A stretch of 53,528 nt of DNA from assembly GCA_020635085.1 (NCBI GenBank), contig JACKAL010000010.1, forward strand, positions 1-53,528, written 5' to 3'. Within the stretch, counting starts at the first letter, position 1. Each line of letters begins with the position of its first letter. A model generated the notes under the pieces. That model was not told where the DNA came from. It did not search any database and saw only the letters and a program-made list of their open reading frames with translations. Made by a program: the position numbers and the translations under genes. The stretch comes from Pseudobdellovibrionaceae bacterium. GTDB taxonomy: Bacteria > Bdellovibrionota > Bdellovibrionia > Bdellovibrionales > JAGQZY01. Positions 34,040 to 42,995 of the stretch are shown here, one piece after another.

Positions 34040-34163
34040 GTGTCCCTAATCATTTTTTAGACAATGAATCTCATAATGAAACACAAACAAAAATCTGGCA
34101 ACACTAATTTGATTCTACAAATTTCGGCCTTCATTACCACTGATAACTCCCCGATACGTCTCT

Positions 34164-35873
34164 ATGCGTTTATTACTACTTGCTTTGTGCATTGCTGCTT
34201 TTTCGGTCACGGGTTGCTCTTCTGGTGGAGGCGGCAGTGGTGGTGGAACGAATAACCAAAATGATTTTACCTGTACAACAGTGACTAGCTATTCAGATGG
34301 TATTACAATTACGGGTACGGCTCGGTATGAATATCGCAGCAATGGCAATGGATCGGTTGCCACACCTAACCCTATTCGTCAGGCAGAGGTAGCCGTTTAC
34401 AATTCTAGCGGTTCTGTCGTTCAATGCGGCACCACTGACGAGAGTGGTAGTATCAGTGTCGTTGTTCCTAAAGCAAGTGATACCTACACATTGCGTGTAA
34501 ATGCTCAAATATACAATTCCACTTCAAAAATCTTTGTGTTTAATAATCCTTCAGATAGAGCCGTACATTATATCTCGCAAACCTTTACACCCGATAGTAG
34601 CAAAAGTTTGGGAATTTTAACTGCACAAGCCACCGGCGACCTAAAAGGCGGCGCTTTTAATATTTTGGATAAAGTTCATTCTGCGAATGAATACCTTCTA
34701 ACACAAACCTCAAACTGCAATAATACCTTTAGCTACTGTACACCTTTTACCGGTGCTCCAAAAGTTTCTATTTTTTGGGATAAAGGCGTAAACCCTGGCG
34801 ACTACTTTGCTGCCGGTCCCATTAGTTTTTATTACACCGGTCATAGCGAACTTTACATTCTTGGCGGTGACCAGGGCGATGTGGATAACAGTGATTGTGA
34901 TCATTTCGATAATTCTGTCATCATTCATGAATACGGTCATTTTATTGAAGACATGTTTGCTAAAACGGATACTCCGGGTGGTTCTCATAGCGGCGATACT
35001 ATTCTCGATGCTCGCTTGGCCTGGGGTGAAGGGTGGGCCGATTTTTTTCAAGCGGCCATTTTAAATAATCCGCTTTATCGTGATACATCAGGAAATGTGT
35101 CGGGCACGGCAACGGTTCTGTTTAACGAAGATCTCGAAACTCCAACGAATGATATTCCCAGCACTCTTGGCGAAGGAAATTTTCGCGAATTTTCCATTAC
35201 TCGCCTCCTTTGGGATGCGATTGATGCCGCCAATGAACCTGGTGTGGATAATGTACAAAGTACTTTTGCAGAACTGTGGACTGTTTTCACCAGTGCCTCT
35301 TTTGGCTTTATGTCATCTAGCCACCATTTTCGTAATATGGGCCTTTTTCATGAGTTGCAACAAGCCCTACCAGATGGGGCAAAATCCGACTGGAGTTTAA
35401 TTCGCACGAGTGAAAAGCAGCGCGGTGATCAACAGGACTACGCACGCAGTACAACCCAAGGTGGCGCTTGTAGTAATGTTACAATTCAAGCGCAAAATGT
35501 TTCTGGATTCAGTCCAGAAAATGGTACACCGACCAATTCCAATCAATTTGCATCAAATGATTTTTATCAAATATATCACGCCGGAGGGAGTTTTAATCTT
35601 CAGTTGAGTTACACAACAAACTCTGCGGCACCCGCCGACCTCGATTTGTATCTTTATGCAGAAAGTTATAATTTTTTGAATGATACAAACCTTAAAGGCT
35701 CAAGCACAGCTAATGTAAACATCGGAACGAGTAGTGCAACTGAAACAATTAGCTTGTCATCATTAGCCGCTGGGTATTACATGATAAATGTACGTGTCGA
35801 CACGGGTGTTCGCATGGGTGATTCTGCATCCTACTCGATGACTCTAGGAGGCCAAAGCTTATGTCCAAATTAA
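34164..35873 (+). CDS. Lipoprotein zinc metalloprotease of gluzincin type
   Basis: Exported lipoprotein of 569 aa, with a lipobox SVTGC (Cys18) and a Gly/Ser-rich linker. Domains in order: a carboxypeptidase-regulatory-like beta-sandwich (about 45-150), a catalytic domain with HEYGH at 255-259 and GEGWAD, whose E289 is the likely third zinc ligand 30 residues later, and a C-terminal PPC-like domain (about 445-565, with DLDLYLY and SLAAGYYMINVRV). The HExxH plus downstream Glu fits gluzincin proteases. It would act at the cell surface or in the periplasm. It overlaps the next gene by 13 bases, so they are probably functionally linked. It is divergent from the 83-aa gene. Confidence 0.85.
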   Translation: MRLLLLALCIAAFSVTGCSSGGGGSGGGTNNQNDFTCTTVTSYSDGITITGTARYEYRSNGNGSVATPNPIRQAEVAVYNSSGSVVQCGTTDESGSISVVVPKASDTYTLRVNAQIYNSTSKIFVFNNPSDRAVHYISQTFTPDSSKSLGILTAQATGDLKGGAFNILDKVHSANEYLLTQTSNCNNTFSYCTPFTGAPKVSIFWDKGVNPGDYFAAGPISFYYTGHSELYILGGDQGDVDNSDCDHFDNSVIIHEYGHFIEDMFAKTDTPGGSHSGDTILDARLAWGEGWADFFQAAILNNPLYRDTSGNVSGTATVLFNEDLETPTNDIPSTLGEGNFREFSITRLLWDAIDAANEPGVDNVQSTFAELWTVFTSASFGFMSSSHHFRNMGLFHELQQALPDGAKSDWSLIRTSEKQRGDQQDYARSTTQGGACSNVTIQAQNVSGFSPENGTPTNSNQFASNDFYQIYHAGGSFNLQLSYTTNSAAPADLDLYLYAESYNFLNDTNLKGSSTANVNIGTSSATETISLSSLAAGYYMINVRVDTGVRMGDSASYSMTLGGQSLCPN

Positions 35874-36385
35874 AAGTCTTGTTAGGATCTAGCCTTGTTG
35901 TTGGCTTTGCATTTTATGCTTGGTCTATTTTTTCTTCAATGAACAGTGTAAAAAACCAAGCCGCATCACTTGATAAAATAGATGCCAGTGAAATTTGGGG
36001 AAAAGCCAATGGGCCAGCGCTCGTAAAAATTGAAGAAGCAGAAAAAACAGATACGACCGTAGTATTACAAGGGCTCATACGCTCGCAACTTCAGGAACTC
36101 GAAGTGGAGTGGAAACTCCCTGAAGGCGCTGAGATTCTCGAGGGTGATTCCGTTACAACAGTTCAACAAAATCCCGACGGCTCATACGATTCTTTACAGA
36201 TCACCGTGGATATCTCGTCGGTAAGTGGCAATGAACCCATTGTGTTCTCCGCCTTTATTAACAAAAACAATGAGCGCATGGGACACACAGCAATTTATAA
36301 AATTCATAAGAGTCCGGAAGATCAAGAACGCATCGAGAACGTTAAAAAAATGATGAAGGCACGCAAAGCAGACTTCGTACGCTAG
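35861..36385 (+). CDS. Membrane-anchored protein coupled to the metalloprotease
   Basis: A 174-aa protein with one N-terminal membrane anchor (about residues 6-27) and a presumably periplasmic C-terminal domain. That domain alternates strands (TTVVLQGLIRSQ, LEVEWKLPEGAEIL, SLQITVDISS, PIVFSAFINKN) and ends with a Lys-rich helix, like an immunoglobulin-fold protein. No family is recognised. Its start lies inside the protease gene. Convergent nfu ends 3 bases away. It may be a partner or inhibitor of the protease; this is inference from the overlap only. Confidence 0.8.
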   Translation: MSKLKVLLGSSLVVGFAFYAWSIFSSMNSVKNQAASLDKIDASEIWGKANGPALVKIEEAEKTDTTVVLQGLIRSQLQELEVEWKLPEGAEILEGDSVTTVQQNPDGSYDSLQITVDISSVSGNEPIVFSAFINKNNERMGHTAIYKIHKSPEDQERIENVKKMMKARKADFVR

Positions 36386-36388
36386 TTT

Positions 36389-36961
36389 CTACATGCCAAT
36401 TTCGACGCGAAGTTCGGGATTAAACTCTTCCTGCAAAATGGATTGAATAGCATCGAGTGTGCCATACATGGAACTAGGGCATGTACCACAGGCACCTTGA
36501 TAATTGATGACCAGAACATTATCTCTGTACTCAATCACTTCCAAGTCTCCGCCATCAGCCTGTAAACCAGGGCGAATGGTACGATCTAAGATTTCTTCGA
36601 TTTTCATTTCATCAGGGGATAAATTTTCGCGCTTTTTCTTCGCCACCATTTCCTCTGGTGTTTTAAAATCTGCGTTGTGAACAGGTACACGCGTTTGTAA
36701 AACGGCCGTGATTTCTTCCGTGCGTTTATCCATGGGTGCATCTTCGGTAAATGTCACTGTCATCACGTTCTCAAAAATGTGCACTTGTATAATATTTCCC
36801 AGAGAGAAGATCATTTCTACAAGAGGCACACCTTGCGCCTCCTGCGGTGTAGAAAAAGTGGCTTTGCCCACCGTTTTAAGTGGAGCATTTACCACAAATT
36901 TGAGCGCTGTGGGGTTTGGAGTTGGCAGAGTACGCACAAGTATTTCGTAAGACAACATCAT
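36389..36961 (-). CDS. Nfu-type iron-sulfur carrier protein
   Basis: A 190-aa protein with an N-terminal Nfu_N domain (TPNPTALKFVVN at about 14-25) and a C-terminal NifU domain with the cluster-binding CxxC at C158 and C161 (ACGTCPSS). It receives or hands over Fe-S clusters. It overlaps sufS by 4 bases and is the last gene of the suf operon, where a SufA or SufU protein would often be; no SufA- or SufU-like gene is present here. Confidence 0.94.
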   Translation of the reverse strand: MMLSYEILVRTLPTPNPTALKFVVNAPLKTVGKATFSTPQEAQGVPLVEMIFSLGNIIQVHIFENVMTVTFTEDAPMDKRTEEITAVLQTRVPVHNADFKTPEEMVAKKKRENLSPDEMKIEEILDRTIRPGLQADGGDLEVIEYRDNVLVINYQGACGTCPSSMYGTLDAIQSILQEEFNPELRVEIGM

Positions 36962-38181
36962 AAAATTTCCCCAGTTTTCTGCAAAGCCTGTACAAGAAAA
37001 TCAACATCCGACTTTAAATTATAGGGCGCAAACGATACGCGCACTGTGCCTGCAATACCTAATTTTTTCATCAGTGGTTGTGCACAGTGATGCCCTGCCC
37101 GTACGGCAATCCCCATTTGATCAAGGATTTCTCCCACATCTGAGGGGTGGGCACCTTCATAGATAAAAGAAACTATATCGGCCTTGCGAACCCCGTTTGC
37201 AGCGGGGCCAATTACTTTTATTTTTGGCATGTTTTGTAAAGCATTTTCTAAAGTAGTAACCAAATTTCGCGTGTGCTCTTGCCAGCTCTCTATCCCATAA
37301 TTAGAGATAAAATCTAATGCTTCACCAAAACCAATCACATCAGCGATATTTGGTGTGCCCGCTTCGAATTTGTAAGGAGCATCTTGCAAAACCAATTGGT
37401 CCCAACCTACTTGCGAGATCATACTCCCACCTCCCATAAAGGGTGGCAGCTTTTGCAACCGCTCTTTTTTCCCAAAAAGAACACCAGCGCCAAATGGTCC
37501 AAACATCTTATGCCCAGAAAAAGTGAGGAAATCACAATTCCATTTTTGTACATTTATTTTTTCATGGAGAACACATTGAGCCGCATCGAGAACAGTTATC
37601 GTTTCTGTTTTCGCAAAAGCAGATAAAATTTTCTCCACATCGAAGCGTACTCCCGTTACATTGGAGTAGACCTGCAAAGATAAAATCCGCGGATGCAATT
37701 TTAAAACGCGCTGAATTTCTTCGTCACTAATAGAACCGTCATCATTGTAATTGAGAACTGCCAATTGGCAATTGCGACGCTGCTTTAACAGCACCCATGG
37801 TACCACATTAGAATGATGCTCGTAAGAACTAACAACGACTGTATCTTGAGCATTAAATGTATCACCATAAGTGTAAGCAAGTAAATTGATCGCTTCGGTT
37901 ACACCACGAACGAAAACAATTTCTTCAGATGATGAGGCATTAATAAAATTTTTCGCTTTTTCACGTACCGCTTCGTAATGTTCTGTACCTAAACGGCCCA
38001 AATAATGTGAACCACGATGGATGTTGGCAACTTCATACAAATAATAATGCTGTAAACGATCAGCTACACATTTCGGTTTAAGCGATGTCGCCGCCGTATC
38101 AAAATAATAGTAATCCTTGCCGTTCACCGGAGTGAAAAGGACGGGAAAATTCTTTCTAAAGGCGGCGGCATCAAAGGTCAT
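36958..38181 (-). CDS. sufS: Cysteine desulfurase SufS
   Basis: PLP enzyme of 407 aa that takes sulfur from cysteine for Fe-S cluster assembly. The PLP lysine is K225 (in SGHKMFGP), with the cofactor-binding DAAQ at 199-202 and EHHSN at 121-125. The catalytic Cys is C366 in RAGHHCAQP, the group II (SufS) pattern. It overlaps sufD and nfu by 4 bases each. The usual partner SufE or SufU is not in the window. Confidence 0.97.
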   Translation of the reverse strand: MTFDAAAFRKNFPVLFTPVNGKDYYYFDTAATSLKPKCVADRLQHYYLYEVANIHRGSHYLGRLGTEHYEAVREKAKNFINASSSEEIVFVRGVTEAINLLAYTYGDTFNAQDTVVVSSYEHHSNVVPWVLLKQRRNCQLAVLNYNDDGSISDEEIQRVLKLHPRILSLQVYSNVTGVRFDVEKILSAFAKTETITVLDAAQCVLHEKINVQKWNCDFLTFSGHKMFGPFGAGVLFGKKERLQKLPPFMGGGSMISQVGWDQLVLQDAPYKFEAGTPNIADVIGFGEALDFISNYGIESWQEHTRNLVTTLENALQNMPKIKVIGPAANGVRKADIVSFIYEGAHPSDVGEILDQMGIAVRAGHHCAQPLMKKLGIAGTVRVSFAPYNLKSDVDFLVQALQKTGEIL

Positions 38182-39422
38182 GATGGTTTCTCGGTAAAAT
38201 TCTGCACAGCTGGGGCTGCGAGAGCGTAAAATTTCTGGGCCAATGCATTTGGTAAGTGATCCGCGGCAGAAAAAACAAAACTTTTAATCACTAATGCTCG
38301 GGCTTGCTGTGCAGTAAGCCCCCGGCTCTGCATATAAAATATTTCCTCTTGATCAAGCTGACCAATCGTAGCACCGTGTTTGGCCTTTACATCATCGGCA
38401 TCGATAAGAAGCTCCGGTTTGGCATTGGCTACCGCATTTTTTGATAAAAGAAGATTACGGCTGAGTTGCTCCGCATCAGACTTTTGAGCATCGCGACGTA
38501 TATGGACTTTGCCATTAAATACACCTTCGCCGCGACCATCAAGAACGCCGGCATAATCCTGGCGGCTTGTTGTATACCCAACGCTATGATCAATATATGT
38601 ATGATGATCAACGAATTCTTTTTCGCGACAAAGAAAACTTGCTTTTAGATCGGCATGAGCCTCTCTTCCTGAAAGATCCACGTATGTGTTGTGTCGACTC
38701 CACATATTTTCGGAGATAAAACTCACCATATAAAACTGGGAAGCTTGGCCTAAACGCACGCGTGTGGTGATCGTAGTTCGCGGACTTTGCTGTGGTTGGG
38801 ATTTTAAAAGATGTACACTGGCATTGGCACCAATATAGAGATCTGTTGTAGTATTTAAAAAACTGTTCGCGTTCCCATTAAAAGTTTCGTGTAATTGCAC
38901 ACTTACTCCATCGGCAACGACCAAAGATACACGCATGGAACCGAATTGAGCGAGTGCAGCCGTCGATCCTTGCCACTGTAGCTGAAAAATTTTTTCTGTC
39001 GACCATTGTTGATCAAACAGAATATAGACATCGCTCGTGACTGTGCTTTCCGATAGACGAGAAAAATAATTTTGCTCTTGCCATGTTTTATTTAACAGAG
39101 TCAACGAGACCCCATCATCCTTTAATTTTTGTCGGAGAGAGCCCCCCTCCATAACACTGAATCCTTGAGTGGTAGGTAATGTCGCTTTATTTCCCAATTT
39201 TATTTTTACAATCACCTCTTGCGCCGCCTCAGAAATATCAAAGTGGAGATAAGTTTTTTGTAGATCAATAGCTAAAGGCTCTGTGTTTAAAAAAGAAAGA
39301 TCCGTATACTTCCATGACTCATCTTTTTTAGTGGGTAAATTTTGACGAAAAAAATTGGCGCCGTCGCTGCTAACAGATGCTGGTAAAAAAGATATTTGTT
39401 CTAATAGTTTTTCTTTAAACAT
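38178..39422 (-). CDS. sufD: Fe-S cluster assembly protein SufD
   Basis: Subunit of the SufBC2D scaffold. The open frame extends to a TTG at 39461 inside sufC; the ATG at 39422, 1 base after the sufC stop, is chosen and gives 414 aa. The C-terminal half shows the SufB/D fold with HxDRxxYDG-like repeats: ETFNGNAN, and the region with HTYIDHSVGYTTSRQDYAGVLDG split by motifs common to SufD. The end has KAKHGATIGQLDQEEIFY with the SufD His, and the RGL segment that follows is typical of the family. No clear Shine-Dalgarno is seen, which fits coupling to sufC. Confidence 0.92.
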   Translation of the reverse strand: MFKEKLLEQISFLPASVSSDGANFFRQNLPTKKDESWKYTDLSFLNTEPLAIDLQKTYLHFDISEAAQEVIVKIKLGNKATLPTTQGFSVMEGGSLRQKLKDDGVSLTLLNKTWQEQNYFSRLSESTVTSDVYILFDQQWSTEKIFQLQWQGSTAALAQFGSMRVSLVVADGVSVQLHETFNGNANSFLNTTTDLYIGANASVHLLKSQPQQSPRTTITTRVRLGQASQFYMVSFISENMWSRHNTYVDLSGREAHADLKASFLCREKEFVDHHTYIDHSVGYTTSRQDYAGVLDGRGEGVFNGKVHIRRDAQKSDAEQLSRNLLLSKNAVANAKPELLIDADDVKAKHGATIGQLDQEEIFYMQSRGLTAQQARALVIKSFVFSAADHLPNALAQKFYALAAPAVQNFTEKPS

Positions 39423-39423
39423 T

Positions 39424-40173
39424 TTAAATGTACGCTTCGTAACCTTGTTTTTCCAATTCAAGAGCGAGTTCTTTTCCGCCTGACTTTACAATACGGCCGC
39501 CCGATAACACGTGCACGATATCTGGCTTTACATAATCTAAAAGACGTTGATAATGTGTCACCAACACAAAGGCATTATTGGGACTACGCAAACGGTTGAT
39601 ACCATCCGCGACCACTTTAAGCGCATCGATGTCTAGGCCGGAATCTGTTTCATCTAAAAAACATAGCCGTGGTGACATCACGGCCATTTGGACAATTTCA
39701 TTTTTCTTTTTCTCGCCGCCTGAGAAACCCGAATTCACTGCTCTATGCAAGAAACTTTCGTTGAGCTTTACAATCTCTAATTTCTTTTTCACGAAGGTTG
39801 CGAACTTTTCATCGTCCATTGTCGGAAACCCTTGTTGTTTGGCGAGTGCATTATAAGAAGCTTTTAAGAATTCAAAATTGGTTACACCTGGAATTTCTAC
39901 GGGATACTGAAATGCTAAAAAGATTCCTTCCCGCGCCCGCTCATCGGGAGACATCTCAAGAATGTTGGTCATTTTAAAATTAATATCGTATTCCATAGTC
40001 CCTTCGGTGACTTTGTATGCTGGGTGACCGGCGATGACCTTAGATAAGGTACTCTTGCCTGAGCCATTGGGGCCCATGATGGCATGCACTTCCCCAGCTT
40101 TAACTTCCAGATTAAGACCTTTTAAGACGGGTTTATCATTAACAGAAACATGAAGATTATTTACTTTTAACAT
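39424..40173 (-). CDS. sufC: Fe-S cluster assembly ATPase SufC
   Basis: ABC-type ATPase of 249 aa that drives the SufBC2D scaffold. Walker A is GPNGSGKS at 34-41, the signature segment is SGGEKKKNEI, and Walker B is LCFLDETDSGLD, all with the changes that set SufC apart from transporters. The switch His is in VLVTHYQ. Its start is 2 bases after the sufB stop. Confidence 0.97.
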   Translation of the reverse strand: MLKVNNLHVSVNDKPVLKGLNLEVKAGEVHAIMGPNGSGKSTLSKVIAGHPAYKVTEGTMEYDINFKMTNILEMSPDERAREGIFLAFQYPVEIPGVTNFEFLKASYNALAKQQGFPTMDDEKFATFVKKKLEIVKLNESFLHRAVNSGFSGGEKKKNEIVQMAVMSPRLCFLDETDSGLDIDALKVVADGINRLRSPNNAFVLVTHYQRLLDYVKPDIVHVLSGGRIVKSGGKELALELEKQGYEAYI

Positions 40174-40175
40174 TT

Positions 40176-41615
40176 TTAGCCTACACTGTTTTCTAATTTC
40201 ATTTCGATCAGCTTTACTGCCTCAACAGAAAATTCCAGAGGTAATTGCTTAAAAACATCTTTACAAAAACCATTTACCAACATGGAAATAGATTCTTCCG
40301 ACGTCATTCCCCGCGACCGAAGATAAAACAATTGCTCTTCGCTTAAGCGCGATGTGGTCGCCTCGTGCTCCAAGACGGCGGTGTCATTTTTTACTTCTAA
40401 ATAGGGATAGGTATTTGCGGTGGCCTCATGACCCACCAGCATCGAATCGCATTGGGAATAATTGCGAGCGTTCTCGGCTCCTGGCATAATTTTAACTAAC
40501 CCACGGTAATTATTGCGAGAATGTTGAGTGGCAATGCCCTTAGAGATAATAGTACTTTTCGTATTTTTCCCCACATGGATCATCTTGGTTCCAGTATCCG
40601 CTTGCATGTAATCATGAGTCAGCGCCACTGAGTAAAATGCACCTTGGGAACCATTACCTTGTAAAATACAGCTTGGGTACTTCCAAGTTATGGCTGAACC
40701 AGATTCAATCTGTGTCCAGGAAATTTTGGAATTTTCGCCAATACATTTGCCACGTTTCGTGACAAAATTGTAAATCCCACCTTTGCCATTTTTATCGCCC
40801 GTATACCAGTTCTGCACTGTAGAGTAGCGAATCTCCGCATCTTTAAGTGTGACCAGTTCAACGACCGCCGCATGCAACTGATTCGAATCGCGCATAGGGG
40901 CCGTGCATCCCTCGAGATAATTTACGAAGCTCGCATCATCAGCAACAATAAGTGTGCGTTCAAACTGTCCTGTATCTTGCGCATTAATACGAAAATAAGT
41001 GGAGAGATCGAGAGGACAACGTACGCCTTTGGGAATATATACAAAGGAACCATCAGTAAAAACGGCAGCATTTAAGGCGGCAAAGAAATTGTCTTTATAA
41101 GGAACAACACTACCTAAATATTTTTTTACCAAGTCAGGATGCGTTTTTAATGCTTCGGAAATGGAACAAAAAATCACTCCGTGTTTACTGAGCTCTTCCT
41201 TATGTGTGGTTGCAATAGAAACACTATCAAAAACAGCGTCTACAGCCACACCGCTAATACGTTTTTGTTCGCTGAGTGGAATTCCCAAACGTTCAAATGT
41301 TTTTAAAAGCTCTGGATCCAACTCATCGAGACTTTTGAGTTGTTCAGGACGTTTCTTAGGAGCTGAATAATAACAAATATCTTGATAATTGATGGGCGCA
41401 AAGTGCAGGTCGGCCCACTGAGGTTCTTGCAAAGTTTGCCAGTAGGCAAAAGCTTTTAAACGGTATTCGAGCATCCACTCCGGCTCCTCTTTTTTAGCCG
41501 AGATGGTACGAATGACACTTTCATTTAAACCTTTACCAACGCTATCGGTTTCTATGTCTGTCGAAAATCCGTATTTATATTGATCGATATTCAGTGCGGG
41601 ATTGTCGTGGGTCAT
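40176..41615 (-). CDS. sufB: Fe-S cluster assembly protein SufB
   Basis: Core scaffold subunit of 479 aa, the usual length for SufB. Typical segments are visible: PEWMLEYRLKAF near residue 47, YIPKGVRCPLDLSTYFRIN near 193, EGCTAPMRDSNQLHAAVVEL near 235, and SRNNYRGLVKI with the SQCDSMLVG segment near 370-395, where the family's cluster-related Cys lies. It overlaps the rrf2 gene by 4 bases. Confidence 0.97.
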   Translation of the reverse strand: MTHDNPALNIDQYKYGFSTDIETDSVGKGLNESVIRTISAKKEEPEWMLEYRLKAFAYWQTLQEPQWADLHFAPINYQDICYYSAPKKRPEQLKSLDELDPELLKTFERLGIPLSEQKRISGVAVDAVFDSVSIATTHKEELSKHGVIFCSISEALKTHPDLVKKYLGSVVPYKDNFFAALNAAVFTDGSFVYIPKGVRCPLDLSTYFRINAQDTGQFERTLIVADDASFVNYLEGCTAPMRDSNQLHAAVVELVTLKDAEIRYSTVQNWYTGDKNGKGGIYNFVTKRGKCIGENSKISWTQIESGSAITWKYPSCILQGNGSQGAFYSVALTHDYMQADTGTKMIHVGKNTKSTIISKGIATQHSRNNYRGLVKIMPGAENARNYSQCDSMLVGHEATANTYPYLEVKNDTAVLEHEATTSRLSEEQLFYLRSRGMTSEESISMLVNGFCKDVFKQLPLEFSVEAVKLIEMKLENSVG

Positions 41616-42109
41616 TGAGTGACCACCTCCATGGTATCTCCGTCGCTAACCATTACGGAAGTCGTTGTGTCTCCTGCTCGTTTTGCTGTCAGTAATTGAT
41701 GTAAATTAATACCTTCGTAAAATTTGACCAATTGTTCATTCAAAAGCATAAGCGGTTGTTTAATATTACATGTGTCTCGCAATTCACACGTGATAGATGC
41801 GGCATTTTCGGGAGAAATACATTTCACCAGCTCTAACGGACCCACCACTCTTTCGATCAAATCTTTTACGGAAACCTTCGTAAGGTCGCGCATAATAAGA
41901 TAGCCACCATAGGCCCCTTGTTCAGATTTAAGAAATTTTCCTTGCACCATTTGTTGCATCACGCGAGCTGTAGCATCGAAAGGAGTACCATACTTTTGAC
42001 AAATTTCTTTAACTGTTGTCAGCTCTCCAGGACGTTTTTGACTCATATGTTTTAAAGCGATCAAGGCATATTCCATTTTTCGATGAATCTTGTTCACAAT
42101 CGACCTCAT
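41612..42109 (-). CDS. Rrf2-family iron-sulfur transcription regulator of the suf operon
   Basis: DNA-binding regulator of the IscR/SufR type, 165 aa. The N-terminal winged helix contains RKMEYALIALKHMS, and three Cys (C97, C108, C114, in KCIS and CELRDTCNI) match the cluster-binding Cys of the family. It probably senses the Fe-S state and controls its own operon. The ATG at 42109 has no Shine-Dalgarno; a GTG at 42097, with GAGG 6 bases upstream, is a likely alternative start. It heads rrf2-sufB-sufC-sufD-sufS-nfu. Confidence 0.93.
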   Translation of the reverse strand: MRSIVNKIHRKMEYALIALKHMSQKRPGELTTVKEICQKYGTPFDATARVMQQMVQGKFLKSEQGAYGGYLIMRDLTKVSVKDLIERVVGPLELVKCISPENAASITCELRDTCNIKQPLMLLNEQLVKFYEGINLHQLLTAKRAGDTTTSVMVSDGDTMEVVTQ

Positions 42110-42133
42110 TTCGTTTAATTTGTCTTAGGCAAA

Positions 42134-42192
42134 GGTATTTCTTAAAATAGGGTATTTCACCTCGTATTCAATTAGTCAACATATAGGGGTAT
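42134..42192. promoter_or_regulatory. suf control region with repeated GGTATTTC motifs and divergent promoter elements
   Basis: GGTATTTC occurs exactly at 42134-42141 and 42151-42158, 17 bases apart, and a related GGTAT at 42188-42192. On the minus strand TTGACT (complement of 42174-42179) lies 17 bases from AATACC, which overlaps the second repeat. On the plus strand TATAAT (42190-42195) lies 17 bases behind TTCAAT, facing the 42262 gene. The repeats would suit binding by the Rrf2 regulator; this is inference. Confidence 0.45.
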
Positions 42193-42261
42193 AATAATCC
42201 TATTTAAATCGCACAGATGGCAAAACTAATAATGTTTTTTAACTAATATTTTCAGTAGTTT

Positions 42262-42936
42262 ATGATTTCAAAAAAGTTTACTAGATCGTTAACCGTTTTA
42301 TCAGTGGCACTAATTACGCCTGTCTTCACATGGATTTTGCTTAAAAGCTTAGCAAATAATTCGTTCTCTGCTTTTGATCCAGACCCATGGATTCAGAGCC
42401 TGGTCACCTCCCCCCACAACTTCTATCTCAATGACGAAGCCAATCCTTGGATTCATATTCAAATCAAAAATAGTGAACTACTATTTGTGACCACCAATGG
42501 GGATTTGGAGCCCATTGCTCATTTACCTGTCTTTAAGGCCGATCATTTAGTTTTTCTCGTCGATGGCCAAGGACCTTCTGCCGCAAAAACCTTCTATGAT
42601 TTCCTACAATCTAACCATTATACCGAAAAATCATTGGTTTTAAGTGCGAGTGACGGGTTTTTAAAAGATGTACGTTACTACAATGCGAATATCAAACTCA
42701 GTTGCGGCCAAGCTTACCTGATTCGCTTCCGTATGCTTAATGATTTGGGACTTGCGAACTTAATGACTATCAATATGAGTGGCGCTTTAGTCGACCCATC
42801 CATTTTTTCTGACAATATAGTAGAATTAACTCTTGCTCTTCATCAAAGACATGTTCCCGTGTTTACTTTTCCATCAACAACAACTGAAGCCCAGAAAGTA
42901 AGTGCCAACATGTTACTACCTAGACGTACTGAATAG
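42262..42936 (+). CDS. Membrane-anchored protein, possible degenerate glycerophosphodiesterase fold
   Basis: A 224-aa protein with an N-terminal membrane segment (residues 10-30). The C-terminal two thirds faintly follow the order of a GDPD TIM barrel: a SLVLSASDGFLKDVRYYNAN strand and helix (where GDPDs have a SF....L pattern), then VELTLALHQRHVPVFTF (where they have HxxGxxVxxWT). The catalytic His-Arg and Glu residues of true GDPDs are not seen, so enzymatic activity is doubtful. The family call is tentative. It is divergent from the suf operon and 59 bases upstream of tolQ. Confidence 0.7.
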   Translation: MISKKFTRSLTVLSVALITPVFTWILLKSLANNSFSAFDPDPWIQSLVTSPHNFYLNDEANPWIHIQIKNSELLFVTTNGDLEPIAHLPVFKADHLVFLVDGQGPSAAKTFYDFLQSNHYTEKSLVLSASDGFLKDVRYYNANIKLSCGQAYLIRFRMLNDLGLANLMTINMSGALVDPSIFSDNIVELTLALHQRHVPVFTFPSTTTEAQKVSANMLLPRRTE

Positions 42937-42995
42937 CACTCACACTAACTCGCTGTGTCTGGTCAATTTTCGATGTAAACCTTAACCTATTCCCT

